Shown: in pieces, positions 16,338-23,722 of the stretch
How the letters are laid out: the number at the start of each line of letters is the position of its first letter
Position numbering within the stretch: position 1 is the stretch's first letter
Source of the DNA: Sphingobacteriales bacterium TSM_CSM
Lineage (GTDB): Bacteria > Bacteroidota > Bacteroidia > Chitinophagales > UBA2359
DNA length: 35,289 bases
NCBI GenBank assembly: GCA_002212725.1
Contig: MTCR01000152.1
Location: 1 to 35,289 of the forward strand
Direction: 5' to 3'
The notes under the pieces: model-generated
The model's database searches: none
What the model was told of the DNA's origin: nothing
Seen by the model: only the letters and a program-made list of their open reading frames with translations
Program-made: the position numbers and the translations under genes

Positions 16338-16428
16338 CGGTACAATAATGAGTTGTAGTGACGGAAGAAAATTGCAGCGTTTTGTTAATCTTGTAAGCCG
16401 GGTTAAACAATTACCTTAACTCAGCCGG

Positions 16429-16436
16429 CAAAGTTA
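16429..16436 (-). promoter_or_regulatory. Candidate -7 element for the TPR gene
   Basis: The minus strand reads TAACTTTG, matching TAnnTTTG, about 92 bases before the TPR-protein ATG. No TTTG is at the ideal distance, so confidence is limited. Confidence 0.35.
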
Positions 16437-16506
16437 CATATAAAAACAAGAAGTCCGGACAGTATATTGTTATACTTCCGAACTTTTCAGATATATCTTG
16501 CATAGG

Positions 16507-17049
16507 TTAGTTAGACCTGTTGAGCCAGTAAACCACCCGTTTTAGCTGTGTCCAGGTGTCGCCCGAAAAATAATATGCCGGATAGTTTTTCTTGCTTACC
16601 CTGTCAAAAAAATAGTAGCGGTAAGCAAAATACGATTTGTCTTCTACATTGCTGGTAGCCGGGTTCAGCACTTTTTTCCGTCCGTAAAACAAATCGCGTT
16701 TCAGTACAAACCGGTAAAGGTTTAAATCGGGGTATGCCTCGTCTAATTTTACGGGGGTTATGGTAACATATTTCCCCTTGTATTGTTTAAACACTTCTTC
16801 CAGTTTTTGGTTATCTACCTCCAGATGGTCGTTGGCTTCGGTTAAAAAGTCAATTTTATCATCTTCATACATTTCGTCAATATTGCTGTAAGCCATATCG
16901 GGGTCTTGGTATTTAAACCTTTCAACAAGCAGCGTAGTGTTTTTAACCCCTTCGGGTATCCATTGCGGTTGCTGTGCCAGCAGTAAATTGGAGGCAACAA
17001 TAACTCCCGTTAATACACTTAGTATGAAAGATATTCTGGTCATAAACAA
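16507..17049 (-). CDS. Secreted protein of unknown function, 180 aa
   Basis: I do not recognise the family. An N-terminal signal peptide (FMTRISFILSVLTGVIVASN..LLAQ) is cleaved around residue 25. The mature protein is charged and rich in Tyr, Asp and Lys: DPDMAYSNIDEMYEDDKIDF, a possible short helical region (NQKLEEVFKQYKGKYVTI) and a beta-like C-terminal half ending DTWTQLKRVVYWLNRSN. There are no cysteines in the mature part. A second in-frame ATG six bases later (17043) is an equally good start. It is transcribed in the same direction as the TPR gene but 169 bases apart, so they may or may not be co-transcribed. Confidence 0.8.
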   Translation of the reverse strand: MFMTRISFILSVLTGVIVASNLLLAQQPQWIPEGVKNTTLLVERFKYQDPDMAYSNIDEMYEDDKIDFLTEANDHLEVDNQKLEEVFKQYKGKYVTITPVKLDEAYPDLNLYRFVLKRDLFYGRKKVLNPATSNVEDKSYFAYRYYFFDRVSKKNYPAYYFSGDTWTQLKRVVYWLNRSN

Positions 17050-17207
17050 ACGGTTTCCTTAGTTGAGTAATGTGTGGTTTTCTCTTGTGCGTCATTTGAT
17101 GTACAAATATGCCGGTAGTTTAACCACTTACAGGGCATTTTTTAATTTAGTTGCCTATTCAAACGAACAAGCAGGGCGCAAAATTATACAGAACCTTGTA
17201 ATCGGCC

Positions 17208-17215
17208 TATGTTTG
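17208..17215 (+). promoter_or_regulatory. Candidate -7 element for the FG-GAP protein
   Basis: TATGTTTG fits TAnnTTTG about 131 bases before the chosen ATG at 17346. No properly spaced TTTG was found. Weak support. Confidence 0.3.
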
Positions 17216-17345
17216 TAGCCGGCAAATGCCTAATTTAGCAGTCGGGCTGTTGTTTTAATTTTTACTGAGCCTGTTACTGAAATCTGTTTGTGTTGTAAAC
17301 AGCAGTTTTTTTCGGGCCACTTGCCATTTAAAAACCATATTGCGT

Positions 17346-19586
17346 ATGTATAACCCAAAATTGCCCTTATTGCGTATTTTTCCCCTGTTGCTGCTGTTGT
17401 TTTGTACCCTGGCCTGCGCACAGGTAACCGGTTTTATACGCAACCAGTCTTTACCGGTATATAACAACGGGCTGCCCTTGCGTTTTGCCTGGGCGGGCGG
17501 GCTGCACAACCCGCAATTTTCTGCCATAGACCTTAACAACGACGGGCTGCAAGACCTTTTTGTGTTTGATAAAATTAACAAACATGTGCTTACCTTTATA
17601 AATAACGGAACGCCAAACGAACCCGATTATACCTTTGCGCCCGAATATGCCGCCTGGTTTCCGCCACTGCACGACTGGGCGCTGCTTACCGATTTTAATA
17701 CCGATGGGCTGCCCGATATCTTTACCTACGGAGTTGCCGGCATCAGCGCCTACCAAACCACCCGGCTGCCCGATAACTCGCTGCAGTTTGCCCTGGTGCA
17801 GGAGCAACTGCGGTTCAACAGCTTTTCGGGACCACTCAACATTTTGGCCAACAGTTCCGACATTCCGGCTTTTGCCGATGTAAATAACGATGGCGATGTT
17901 GATGTGCTTACCTTTGATTTTGTGGGAAAATATGTAGAATACTACGAAAACCAGTCGCAAGAGCTAACCGGCACCCCGTCTGATACGCTTTGGTTTGAAC
18001 AACTTTCTGCCTGCTGGGGTAAATTTTCCGAATCGGGCGCCACCAATGCCGTGCTGCTAAACGATGATTGCGACGGGTGGGTTGCGGCCCCGGCAACACC
18101 CATTTTTTCGCGGCAAATGCACAGCGGCTCTACCCTGCTTGCCTTAGACCTTAACAACGACAGCACCAAAGAACTCATTGTAGGCGATGTGTCTTATCCA
18201 AACCTTATCATGCTTACCAACGGCGGCACACCCGATGAGGCCCTGATGACCGGCTTTGACCAAAATTTTCCGGCATACGATGTGCCGGTAAACCTGCCGG
18301 TGTTTCCGGCCGCTTTTTATACCGATGTAAACAACGATGCAAAACCCGACCTGCTGGTTGCCGTAAACGAGCGCAACAACGGCAGCAGCCTTAACAGCGT
18401 GTGGTACTACCAAAATACCGGCACCGCCCAAACCCCTTTGTTTACCCTGCAAACCAATAATTTTATGCTGCAAGATATGGTTGATACAGGCGTAAGAAGC
18501 TACCCCGTTTGGATAGACTGCAACAACGACGGGCTAACCGATATTTTAATTGGCAGCTACGGCGTGTATAATTTTGCCTCCGCCGGCTATCAGGCGCGCC
18601 TTACCCTGCTGCAAAACACCGGAACCACCTACCACCCGCAGTTTGAACTGGTTACAGCAGATTTTGACAGCCTGAGCCAATACAACTTTAAAGGGTTATA
18701 CCCCGCTTTTGGCGACCTTGACAACGACGGCGACCCCGATATGCTGGCAGGCGATGAACTGGGTTTTTTGCACTACTTTGAAAACACCGCCCCGCCCGGT
18801 AACCCGATAACCCTTACCCCGGCTCAACTCAACTTTATGGAAGTTGCCGGCGCCGATGCCGTAACACCCTGCCTCTACGATGTTGATGCCGATGGCGCCT
18901 TAGACCTTATTTGCGGCGAGCGCGCCGGAAAACTTAACTACTACCGCAACACAACCCCCGAAACAGGTGCTTTGTCATTTACCCTTGTTTCTAACTTCTG
19001 GGGCGCCGTAGATGTACGCGAACTGGGAACCCCCTACGGCTACAGCGCACCGTTTATTGCCCCGCCCGACAGTACAGGGCAGCCCCTTTTGCTGGTAAAC
19101 TCCGATAACGGACGCATACACCTGTACACCAATTTAGACCAACCGGTGTTTACCCAATCCGACCCTTTCCTTTCGGGTATTAAGGAGGGCGGACGCGGCG
19201 GCATCAGCCTGGCCGATGTAAATACAAACAACGGCTTAGATTTGCTGGTGGGTAATGCCCGAGGCGGACTTGCCCTGTTTTCGCAACCGGGCGATACCAT
19301 TGAGGTGGGGTTGACGCCGCCGCCCGCCAAAACCGCCCTGCGCCTTTACCCGCTGCCCACCGAAAACCATTGTTTCACCCTGCAACTGCCCGGCAACCCG
19401 AACCAACCCTGGCAACTTGCCATTGTAAACCTGCAAGGTCAGCCGGTAAACCTGATAACCCAAAACCACCCCAACAACCCTCAAACCATACAGGTGCAAC
19501 TGCCGCCGCAAACACCGCCGGGTTTGTATTTGCTGGCATTAACCACCCCGAAACAGGTTTATACGGCTAAAGTGATGGTAAAATAA
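17346..19586 (+). CDS. T9SS-secreted FG-GAP/VCBS repeat protein, 746 aa
   Basis: This is an extracellular beta-propeller-type protein. After a signal peptide (cleavage near CTLACAQ) there are at least nine Asp-rich calcium-loop repeats of the VCBS/FG-GAP type: DLNNDGLQDLFV, DFNTDGLPDIFT, DVNNDGDVDVLT, DLNNDSTKELIV, DVNNDAKPDLLV, DCNNDGLTDILI, DLDNDGDPDMLA, DVDADGALDLIC and DVNTNNGLDLLV. Their spacing of 60-90 residues suggests one or two propellers. The last 80 residues (LRLYPLPTENHCFTLQL ... GLYLLALTTPKQVYTAKVMVK) form a type A T9SS sorting domain for outer-membrane export and surface attachment. The ATG at 17346 is chosen over an upstream TTG at 17340. The role is unknown, with adhesion or ligand binding the common guess for this architecture. 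Confidence 0.92.
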   Translation: MYNPKLPLLRIFPLLLLLFCTLACAQVTGFIRNQSLPVYNNGLPLRFAWAGGLHNPQFSAIDLNNDGLQDLFVFDKINKHVLTFINNGTPNEPDYTFAPEYAAWFPPLHDWALLTDFNTDGLPDIFTYGVAGISAYQTTRLPDNSLQFALVQEQLRFNSFSGPLNILANSSDIPAFADVNNDGDVDVLTFDFVGKYVEYYENQSQELTGTPSDTLWFEQLSACWGKFSESGATNAVLLNDDCDGWVAAPATPIFSRQMHSGSTLLALDLNNDSTKELIVGDVSYPNLIMLTNGGTPDEALMTGFDQNFPAYDVPVNLPVFPAAFYTDVNNDAKPDLLVAVNERNNGSSLNSVWYYQNTGTAQTPLFTLQTNNFMLQDMVDTGVRSYPVWIDCNNDGLTDILIGSYGVYNFASAGYQARLTLLQNTGTTYHPQFELVTADFDSLSQYNFKGLYPAFGDLDNDGDPDMLAGDELGFLHYFENTAPPGNPITLTPAQLNFMEVAGADAVTPCLYDVDADGALDLICGERAGKLNYYRNTTPETGALSFTLVSNFWGAVDVRELGTPYGYSAPFIAPPDSTGQPLLLVNSDNGRIHLYTNLDQPVFTQSDPFLSGIKEGGRGGISLADVNTNNGLDLLVGNARGGLALFSQPGDTIEVGLTPPPAKTALRLYPLPTENHCFTLQLPGNPNQPWQLAIVNLQGQPVNLITQNHPNNPQTIQVQLPPQTPPGLYLLALTTPKQVYTAKVMVK

Positions 19587-19690
19587 CCAAAAGGCAGGCA
19601 TACATTAAAACCCATTGCAAACTTTGCGGTAATACAGCCAAGTTATTGGTAAAAGCAGAACACAGGTAGCAAAAACAGAAAGCCAATGGT

Positions 19691-20617
19691 TTACAACAAT
19701 TTAAGTTCAACAAGCGGGCTGTTTTGCTTTATTCCGCTGAGGGCAAAATATTTAAGCCGCCCTATGGTGGTGGTTTGCCGGTAAAAAAAGCTGCCAATGT
19801 TCCAGTTGCCGTTGTCGTCAATGCAGCCGGGCTGCAGCCGGTGCAACGACTGAAATACCTCAAAATGGCGGGTGGTAAAGCGGTGGCGGCGGTTAAAACT
19901 CATTTTCATGCCCAACATAAACCCCTCCTGCAGCAGGGCGTTAAGGTGCTTTGGCGATACGCGTATTGACATAATATGCGCCGATGCGCCGGTTACAGGT
20001 GTCCAGTCTTTTACCTCAAACAACATGCGAACCGTTTGTGAATTGCTGTGCTCAATAAAATCGAGTTTTTGAGGCAGCAGGTGTTGTTTGCCGTAGCGCT
20101 CTTTGCGGGCAAAATAGCTGTACTGTGTAAGGGTGGTATTGCGCACCAGTTCGTAAAAGTAGTACGAGTCAATATAGCGCAAACGCAGGTTTTTGGTAAG
20201 GTTAATTAAAAAATGGTCAATATCGGTCCATAAATCTTTGCCCAGCAGGTATGCGCCAAAAACCGATACAATAGATTCTACCGAAAACAAATCATCGGGT
20301 TTAAAGCGGGCAAAAACCAAGGCAATGAGCATACCGAAAATCAGCCCGAAACCCTTGTTCATTTTATCGTTAACCGGCGTGTAAACCGAGCGCTGATGGG
20401 TGGCAATATCGCGTATATACTCCTCAAAAGGGTAAAACTGAAATTTGCCTGAGGTAATTTTACGGCTGTAGGGGTATAATACCAAATGACATTCCACACT
20501 ATCATAGTGCTGTTTTACCTCGTCAAGGTAGTTCAGTTCAAGGTCAAAAACTTCGGGCAAACGGGCATTTTGCCGCATGGTAACCAGCGGGTGCGGCAGG
20601 GTATGGGGTGTAAACAA
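19691..20617 (-). CDS. Membrane protein of unknown function, 308 aa
   Basis: I do not recognise the family. A soluble N-terminal part (DLELNYLDEVKQHYDSVE..) leads to one or two hydrophobic segments around residues 88-125 (KGFGLIFGMLIALVFARF and VESIVSVFGAYLLGKDLW). A long, basic, Tyr/Phe-rich C-terminal domain follows (YIDSYYFYELVRNTTLTQYSYF, KQHLLPQKLDFIEHS, VSPKHLNALLQEGFMLGMKM). There is no signal peptide and no catalytic motif I can see. An internal ATG at residue 14 (MRQNARLPEVFDLEL) is a possible alternative start. It sits 49 bases downstream of the porin gene on the same strand, so the two may be co-transcribed, but their roles are not obviously linked. Confidence 0.8.
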   Translation of the reverse strand: MFTPHTLPHPLVTMRQNARLPEVFDLELNYLDEVKQHYDSVECHLVLYPYSRKITSGKFQFYPFEEYIRDIATHQRSVYTPVNDKMNKGFGLIFGMLIALVFARFKPDDLFSVESIVSVFGAYLLGKDLWTDIDHFLINLTKNLRLRYIDSYYFYELVRNTTLTQYSYFARKERYGKQHLLPQKLDFIEHSNSQTVRMLFEVKDWTPVTGASAHIMSIRVSPKHLNALLQEGFMLGMKMSFNRRHRFTTRHFEVFQSLHRLQPGCIDDNGNWNIGSFFYRQTTTIGRLKYFALSGIKQNSPLVELKLL

Positions 20618-20666
20618 CTGATGGGTATTTTCGGGTAAAGATATAAAAGTTTACCCAAAAACCCCG

Positions 20667-21875
20667 TTAAAAATTAAGTTGAAACTGTAGCCGCAACAAA
20701 CGCCCTTTTTGGTGGTTTTGGGTAAGTGCGCCATCTTCAAAGGTGCGGTCAGAAACGGTGTACATGGCTACCAGTTCAAAATTTTTAATTGGTTGCCATT
20801 CTACGCCGGTTTCCAGTTCTTTAACGCGGTGTTTTCGGGCGTCTAATTCCTGTTTTTTACCCCCGTGGTAGTACTGGTAGCGGGTAAAGGGTATTAATAC
20901 TTGCTCTTTCAGTTTTAGCATATAAGAGGCAAGCACATAGCCGCCATGCAATGTTTTTTGTTCAATGGCATTGGTTTGCGGGTTATATTCGGGGCCGGTG
21001 CCGTAGTTGTATTCGGCTGCTAAGCCAAAGGGTTTTGCAAACCAAACTAATGTGCCGGCCAGCCGCCTGTCGGTATATTCGTAATTTTCTTTACCGCTTA
21101 CGCCTGCCGTTACCGAGGTTACCACCGCTTTACCGCTGTATGCTTGTATGCCGGGTTCAAAAATTTGCCCGTTTTTAAACTCAAACGGGTAGCTAAACCT
21201 TGCCACTGCGTGCAGGCCGTCATTGGCTTCGGGGCGGTTGGCAACTTGCCCGTTAAAAACGCCTATGCCGGCAACGCCATAATCGCCGGAGCCTTTCAGC
21301 CCCGAACTGACTAAGTGCGAAAACCGCTCTCTTACGGCGGGCGGCGCCCAATAAAAGAAAATACCCAAATCGCGCTCATTCGGAAAAGCGCTGTTCAGGG
21401 CATCGGCACGGTCGAGCGGAAGCCGGTTTTGGCTGGATTGCAGGTTTTCAAACCCGTAAGGCACCTTGCTTTGCCCTATCCTGAACCGGTATGCCTTTTT
21501 CTTGTCTAACGCGAGGTCAAAATAAGCATCTCTTATTTGGGCAATGTTCAGCGTTTTGTCTATGGCGCCGGCAAAATCGGGCTGAATGTAGAAAAACACC
21601 CTGTCATGTATATTGCCCGAAAAAATAAGCCGTATGCGCCTGAAATAAAACCCGCCGTTTTTTCCCCACGACCGGTCGCATTGTTCGCACTTTAAATCGG
21701 GGTTGGTTTCCAGCAGGCGGTTGTAGCGAACCTGCGTATAGCCGCGCAGGTTAATTGCTTCATACCATTTTTTTGCTGTTTTTACCGTTGCCGGCGGAGC
21801 AACTTTGCTGGTATCCTGACAAAACACCAACTGCACCGTGCCCACGCACAGTGCAACCAAAATTAAAAACCTCAT
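20667..21875 (-). CDS. OprO/OprP-type outer-membrane porin, 402 aa
   Basis: This is a beta-barrel porin of the phosphate-selective porin O/P family, commonly found beside phosphate uptake genes, although many members have other or unknown substrates. A signal peptide (FLILVALCVGTVQLVFCQ) precedes INLRGYTQVRYNRLLETNPD, the typical first strand. Family-like strands follow: GFYFRRIRLIFSGNIHDRVFFY, YRFRIGQSKVPYGFENLQSS (with a QSRLPLDR-like turn), and a C-terminal end in LRLQFQLNF with the terminal Phe recognised by the BAM machinery. No phosphate transport or regulatory genes are nearby, so the substrate is unassigned. The N-terminal coding region faces divergently from the T9SS propeller gene, 193 bases away. 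Confidence 0.92.
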   Translation of the reverse strand: MRFLILVALCVGTVQLVFCQDTSKVAPPATVKTAKKWYEAINLRGYTQVRYNRLLETNPDLKCEQCDRSWGKNGGFYFRRIRLIFSGNIHDRVFFYIQPDFAGAIDKTLNIAQIRDAYFDLALDKKKAYRFRIGQSKVPYGFENLQSSQNRLPLDRADALNSAFPNERDLGIFFYWAPPAVRERFSHLVSSGLKGSGDYGVAGIGVFNGQVANRPEANDGLHAVARFSYPFEFKNGQIFEPGIQAYSGKAVVTSVTAGVSGKENYEYTDRRLAGTLVWFAKPFGLAAEYNYGTGPEYNPQTNAIEQKTLHGGYVLASYMLKLKEQVLIPFTRYQYYHGGKKQELDARKHRVKELETGVEWQPIKNFELVAMYTVSDRTFEDGALTQNHQKGRLLRLQFQLNF

Positions 21876-21897
21876 GTTTCAGCCTTATTTACCCATT

Positions 21898-21928
21898 TTT
21901 GCGCAATATTGCAGTATCTTTACCTTTG
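21898..21928 (+). promoter_or_regulatory. Bacteroidetes-type promoter for the T9SS propeller protein
   Basis: TTTG at 21898-21901, a 19-base spacer and TACCTTTG at 21921-21928 fit the primary sigma consensus of Bacteroidetes (TTTG, N19-21, TAnnTTTG). Transcription would begin about seven bases later, giving a leader of about 134 nt to the ATG at 22069. Confidence 0.6.
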
Positions 21929-21953
21929 GCTGTTCAGGCAGTAGTTGTGTGTA

Positions 21954-21961
21954 CAAAGGTA
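21954..21961 (-). promoter_or_regulatory. Candidate -7 element for the porin gene
   Basis: The minus strand reads TACCTTTG, 79 bases before the porin ATG, and lies just beyond the divergent promoter of the next gene. No TTTG with correct spacing was seen, so this is half a promoter. Confidence 0.35.
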
Positions 21962-22068
21962 CGCTGTTTATGGTTGCTTTTGTATTTGGCAGTAGTTTAT
22001 TTTATAAGTACCCTTCAACATGGCGCCGTATTTTTTTAGTGTTATACCAAACCAACCATTTTAAACCT

Positions 22069-23553
22069 ATGAAACCCGCTATTATTGTTGTTTTTTGGTT
22101 TACTTGTCAAACCCTGTTGCAGGCACAACCTGCATTTTTCCAATCGGTTTTTGGTGTGGATACTGTTTCGGAAAAAGCCGTATCGGTGCGGCAGTTTCCC
22201 GATGGCAGTATATATGTGGCGGGTTCTTCCACCACAGGCAATATTGGCTATGCAGATTTTACCTTATCTAAATTAGATGCCGCCGGCAACCTGCTTTGGA
22301 CCAAATACTTAGGCACTTCGCTAAACGATTTATGCGCCTATATGATAACCACCACAGACGGCAACCTGCTGCTGGTGGGCGATACCGAAACCCCCGCCGG
22401 CGACTCCGACGGACTGCTGATTAAAACCGATACATCGGGCAATGTGCTGCTTACCTTCCATACGCCCGAATCGGAACTGACCGAATCATTATCGTTTGTA
22501 CAACAAACCACCGATGGCGGCTATATTGCCTGCGGCTTTAAAACCGATACCGTGCCCGGCAATTTGGGCAACGATTGCTATATGGTAAAATTTGATGCCG
22601 CCGGAAACACGCAATGGCAGCAAACCTACGGCGGCACACACAACGATGTGGCCTATATGGTGCGCCAAACCCCCGATGGCGACTATGTTTTTACCGGCGA
22701 TGCCGAAAGTTTTGACCCGAACAACAGCGTGGATATTTGGGTGGTAAAAACCGATGCCAACGGCAACCAGTTGTGGGATTTGGTAATTGGCAACGAATGG
22801 GCAAACGGCATAAAAAGTATTATGGTTACCAACCAAAACGACTACCTCATTACCGGCGAAACGGTTATTGACACCACCGGACTGTTTGATTTGGTGGTGG
22901 CCCGCATAAGCCCAAACGGGCAACTGCTCTGGTACCAAACCTGGGGGCTTGAAAACAGCACCGAAGCAGGGTTTTCGGCCATACAAACACCCGATGATGG
23001 TTTTTTGATTGCCGGATACAGCAACCGTTTCAGACCGGGCGACCCCATTAACCTGCTTTTGCTTAAAACCGATGCCAACGGAAATGCTTTGGGCGCACAA
23101 TACTTTGGCGGCAACTCTATTGATATTGGTTATGATATTGAAAACTCGGTGTACGGAAATTACCTGATTGCCGGCATGAGCTACGCCGGCGGAACCGGGC
23201 AGTATTTTATTATATACACCGCCCCGCCCGAAAGCACAGGCATTGCACCGGCCACAACCCAAACCGGTTTTTGGGCAAAACTTGCACCCAATATTACCCA
23301 AACCGGGCAAATAACGCCGCCTGTAGTGCAACTCAACCTGCCGCAAGCGGGTAACATTACCCTGCAACTTGCCAACAGCCTGGGGCAAATACTGTGGCAA
23401 ACGCACAATACGGTATTTACTGCTCCGGGCAATTACCAACTGCCGCTGCCGCAACCGGTATTGGAACCCGGCTGGTATTTTTGCACCATTACCTTCTATG
23501 CACAAAATGCAAAACCGCAGCAAGTAACCCTGAAATGGGCAGTAGTGCGGTAA
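22069..23553 (+). CDS. T9SS-secreted seven-repeat propeller-like protein, 494 aa
   Basis: A signal peptide (MKPAIIVVFWFTCQTLLQAQ) leads to seven consecutive repeats of about 50 residues. Each pairs a (Q)TxDGxYxxxG strand with a KxDxxGNxLW turn: FPDGSIYVAG, TTDGNLLLVG, TTDGGYIACG, TPDGDYVFTG, QNDYLITG, TPDDGFLIAG and VYGNYLIAG. The count of seven suggests a seven-bladed beta-propeller. The C-terminal 85 residues (GQITPPVVQLNLPQAGNI ... GWYFCTITFYAQNAKPQQ) are a T9SS sorting domain. The ATG at 22069 is chosen because it alone begins a signal peptide. An in-frame start 231 bases upstream would place unrelated sequence in front of it. The protein is extracellular with unknown ligand. A promoter is present at 21898. 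Confidence 0.9.
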   Translation: MKPAIIVVFWFTCQTLLQAQPAFFQSVFGVDTVSEKAVSVRQFPDGSIYVAGSSTTGNIGYADFTLSKLDAAGNLLWTKYLGTSLNDLCAYMITTTDGNLLLVGDTETPAGDSDGLLIKTDTSGNVLLTFHTPESELTESLSFVQQTTDGGYIACGFKTDTVPGNLGNDCYMVKFDAAGNTQWQQTYGGTHNDVAYMVRQTPDGDYVFTGDAESFDPNNSVDIWVVKTDANGNQLWDLVIGNEWANGIKSIMVTNQNDYLITGETVIDTTGLFDLVVARISPNGQLLWYQTWGLENSTEAGFSAIQTPDDGFLIAGYSNRFRPGDPINLLLLKTDANGNALGAQYFGGNSIDIGYDIENSVYGNYLIAGMSYAGGTGQYFIIYTAPPESTGIAPATTQTGFWAKLAPNITQTGQITPPVVQLNLPQAGNITLQLANSLGQILWQTHNTVFTAPGNYQLPLPQPVLEPGWYFCTITFYAQNAKPQQVTLKWAVVR

Positions 23554-23600
23554 TAACGGCATTGCCTGCCACCCTTGCAAGAAATTTGTTTTGTAAATCA

Positions 23601-23632
23601 TTTGGCGAAAAAAAAGAATTGAAATATATTTG
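23601..23632 (+). promoter_or_regulatory. Promoter of the Wadjet-like operon
   Basis: TTTG (23601-23604), a 20-base spacer and TATATTTG (23625-23632) match the Bacteroidetes consensus TTTG/TAnnTTTG almost perfectly. The expected start near 23639 leaves a leader of about 84 nt before the ATG at 23723. It is the best promoter I can read in the window. It stands 48 bases after the previous gene and directly precedes the AT-rich operon, so the system brings or keeps its own strong transcription. Confidence 0.7.
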
Positions 23633-23696
23633 CAGGGGAGGAGGAAGGAAGGTAAACGGGCGTGGGGAAGTATGCGGGCGGTAATTGTAAAGAACC

Positions 23697-23705
23697 TAAA
23701 TACCG
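23697..23705 (+). repeat. Left copy of a 9-bp direct repeat flanking the island
   Basis: TAAATACCG occurs here, 18 bases before the first gene of the operon, and again at 29114-29122 after the last one. It could be a target-site duplication, but nine bases in two 150-base windows can match by chance. Confidence 0.3.
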
Positions 23706-23722
23706 AATAAAAATAAGCAAAA

